Shown piece after piece: positions 32,852 through 33,032 of a stretch of DNA of 33,032 nt (positions are counted from its first letter, which is position 1; each line of letters begins with the position of its first letter). Position numbers and translations under genes: made by a program. The stretch comes from Bryobacterales bacterium (GTDB lineage Bacteria > Acidobacteriota > Terriglobia > Bryobacterales > Bryobacteraceae), in NCBI GenBank assembly GCA_030693045.1, contig JAUYBU010000195.1, forward strand, positions 1-33,032, written 5' to 3'. A model generated the notes under the pieces. The model was not told the origin of the DNA and ran no database searches. It saw only the letters and a program-made list of their open reading frames with translations.

Positions 32852-33032
32852 TCACCGCCGCGACTTCAGAACCTCGGCAACCCTGGCCAGGAGCAGTTCG
32901 ACGGCCAGCGGCTTGGCCAGCGCCGCGTCGGCCCCCAGCACGGTGGCCATCTTCAGGTAGGGCCCCTCGAGTTTCCCCGAGATGGCGATGATTCCAATGT
33001 CCGGGATCTCCTTGCGCAGGGCCCGAATGGTC
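32852..33032 (-). CDS. Response-regulator receiver domain, C-terminal part (truncated by window edge)
   Basis: Sixty codons are visible before the TGA; the 5' end lies beyond the window. TIRALRKEIPDIGIIAISGK and LKMATVLGADAALAKPLAVE match the last half of a CheY-like receiver: the conserved Ser/Thr position (AISG) and the invariant lysine-proline (AKP). The protein ends 20 or so residues after the KP, with VELLLARVAEVLKSRR as the last helix, so no output domain follows. It is either a stand-alone receiver or the C-terminal receiver of a hybrid kinase. It converges with the DPP-IV gene; the gap of 64 nt holds no clear terminator. Confidence 0.85.
   Translation of the reverse strand, partial: TIRALRKEIPDIGIIAISGKLEGPYLKMATVLGADAALAKPLAVELLLARVAEVLKSRR

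Noticed and set aside
30648-32960. 770-aa plus-strand ORF in another frame of the DPP-IV gene
   Set aside because: Arg/Gly/Ala-rich shadow; longer than the true gene only because of GC-rich codons.

Overview
The window is high-GC bacterial DNA, most likely from an Acidobacteriota genome of the Bryobacterales/Solibacter type. The pointers are the secreted FG-GAP/UnbV (CRTAC1-like) proteins, PD40 and YVTN beta-propellers carrying haem motifs, an M28 peptidase relic, a secreted DPP-IV-type peptidase, many small toxin-antitoxin (TA) pairs, and a palindromic repeat of a kind I associate with that group. The lineage is an inference from gene content; no rRNA or phylogenetic marker beyond partial carB is present.

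Layout. 1-2956: 3' nine tenths of carB. 3025-4000: a small TA cluster with an intact MNT nucleotidyltransferase, its frameshifted and truncated HEPN partner, and a small antitoxin overlapping a ParE/RelE toxin. 14387-4068 (minus strand): a tightly packed six-gene run of apparently exported proteins, namely TPR+FG-GAP+UnbV, PD40 propeller with one CxxCH, FG-GAP/UnbV, YVTN propeller fused to a two-CxxCH cytochrome c peroxidase-like domain, a Reg_prop propeller, and an orphan type I periplasmic binding protein. Junctions are 4-bp overlaps or gaps of 1-11 nt. 14.36-14.70 kb holds a large imperfect palindromic repeat and a shorter related piece that supplies the N-terminal codons of the first gene of that run. 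14761-15636: a secreted TPR-like protein. 18548-15688 (minus): an aspC-like aminotransferase translationally coupled to pckA, a gluconeogenic pair.

18.7-22.4 kb is a TA/defence island: intact hicBA, two decayed hicBA relics sharing a 48-bp junction, a ribbon-helix-helix-like protein coupled to a small protein I cannot assign, a Macro-TIR/SEFIR fusion with visibly lower GC, and a DUF433/DUF5615 pair.

22.4-25.8 kb carries a DegT-type aminotransferase with a twin-arginine leader, a broken M28 peptidase, a deleted second copy of the DegT 3' end, and a POTRA-repeat protein whose reading frame runs antisense into these relics. 25.8-32.8 kb carries three GT-C/GT39-like membrane glycosyltransferase genes and a DPP-IV/S9 peptidase. 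Between them (29152-29406) is a 255-bp mosaic stitched from three pieces of the DPP-IV gene and one of the first glycosyltransferase gene. The window ends in the C-terminal half of a response-regulator receiver domain.

The best candidates for undescribed biology are the Macro-TIR gene, the RHH-like plus 82-aa pair with its palindromic operator, and the exported propeller/haem operon. The best evolutionary signals are the mosaic relics and the repeat-derived gene start. All family assignments are by eye from motifs; no database search was run.
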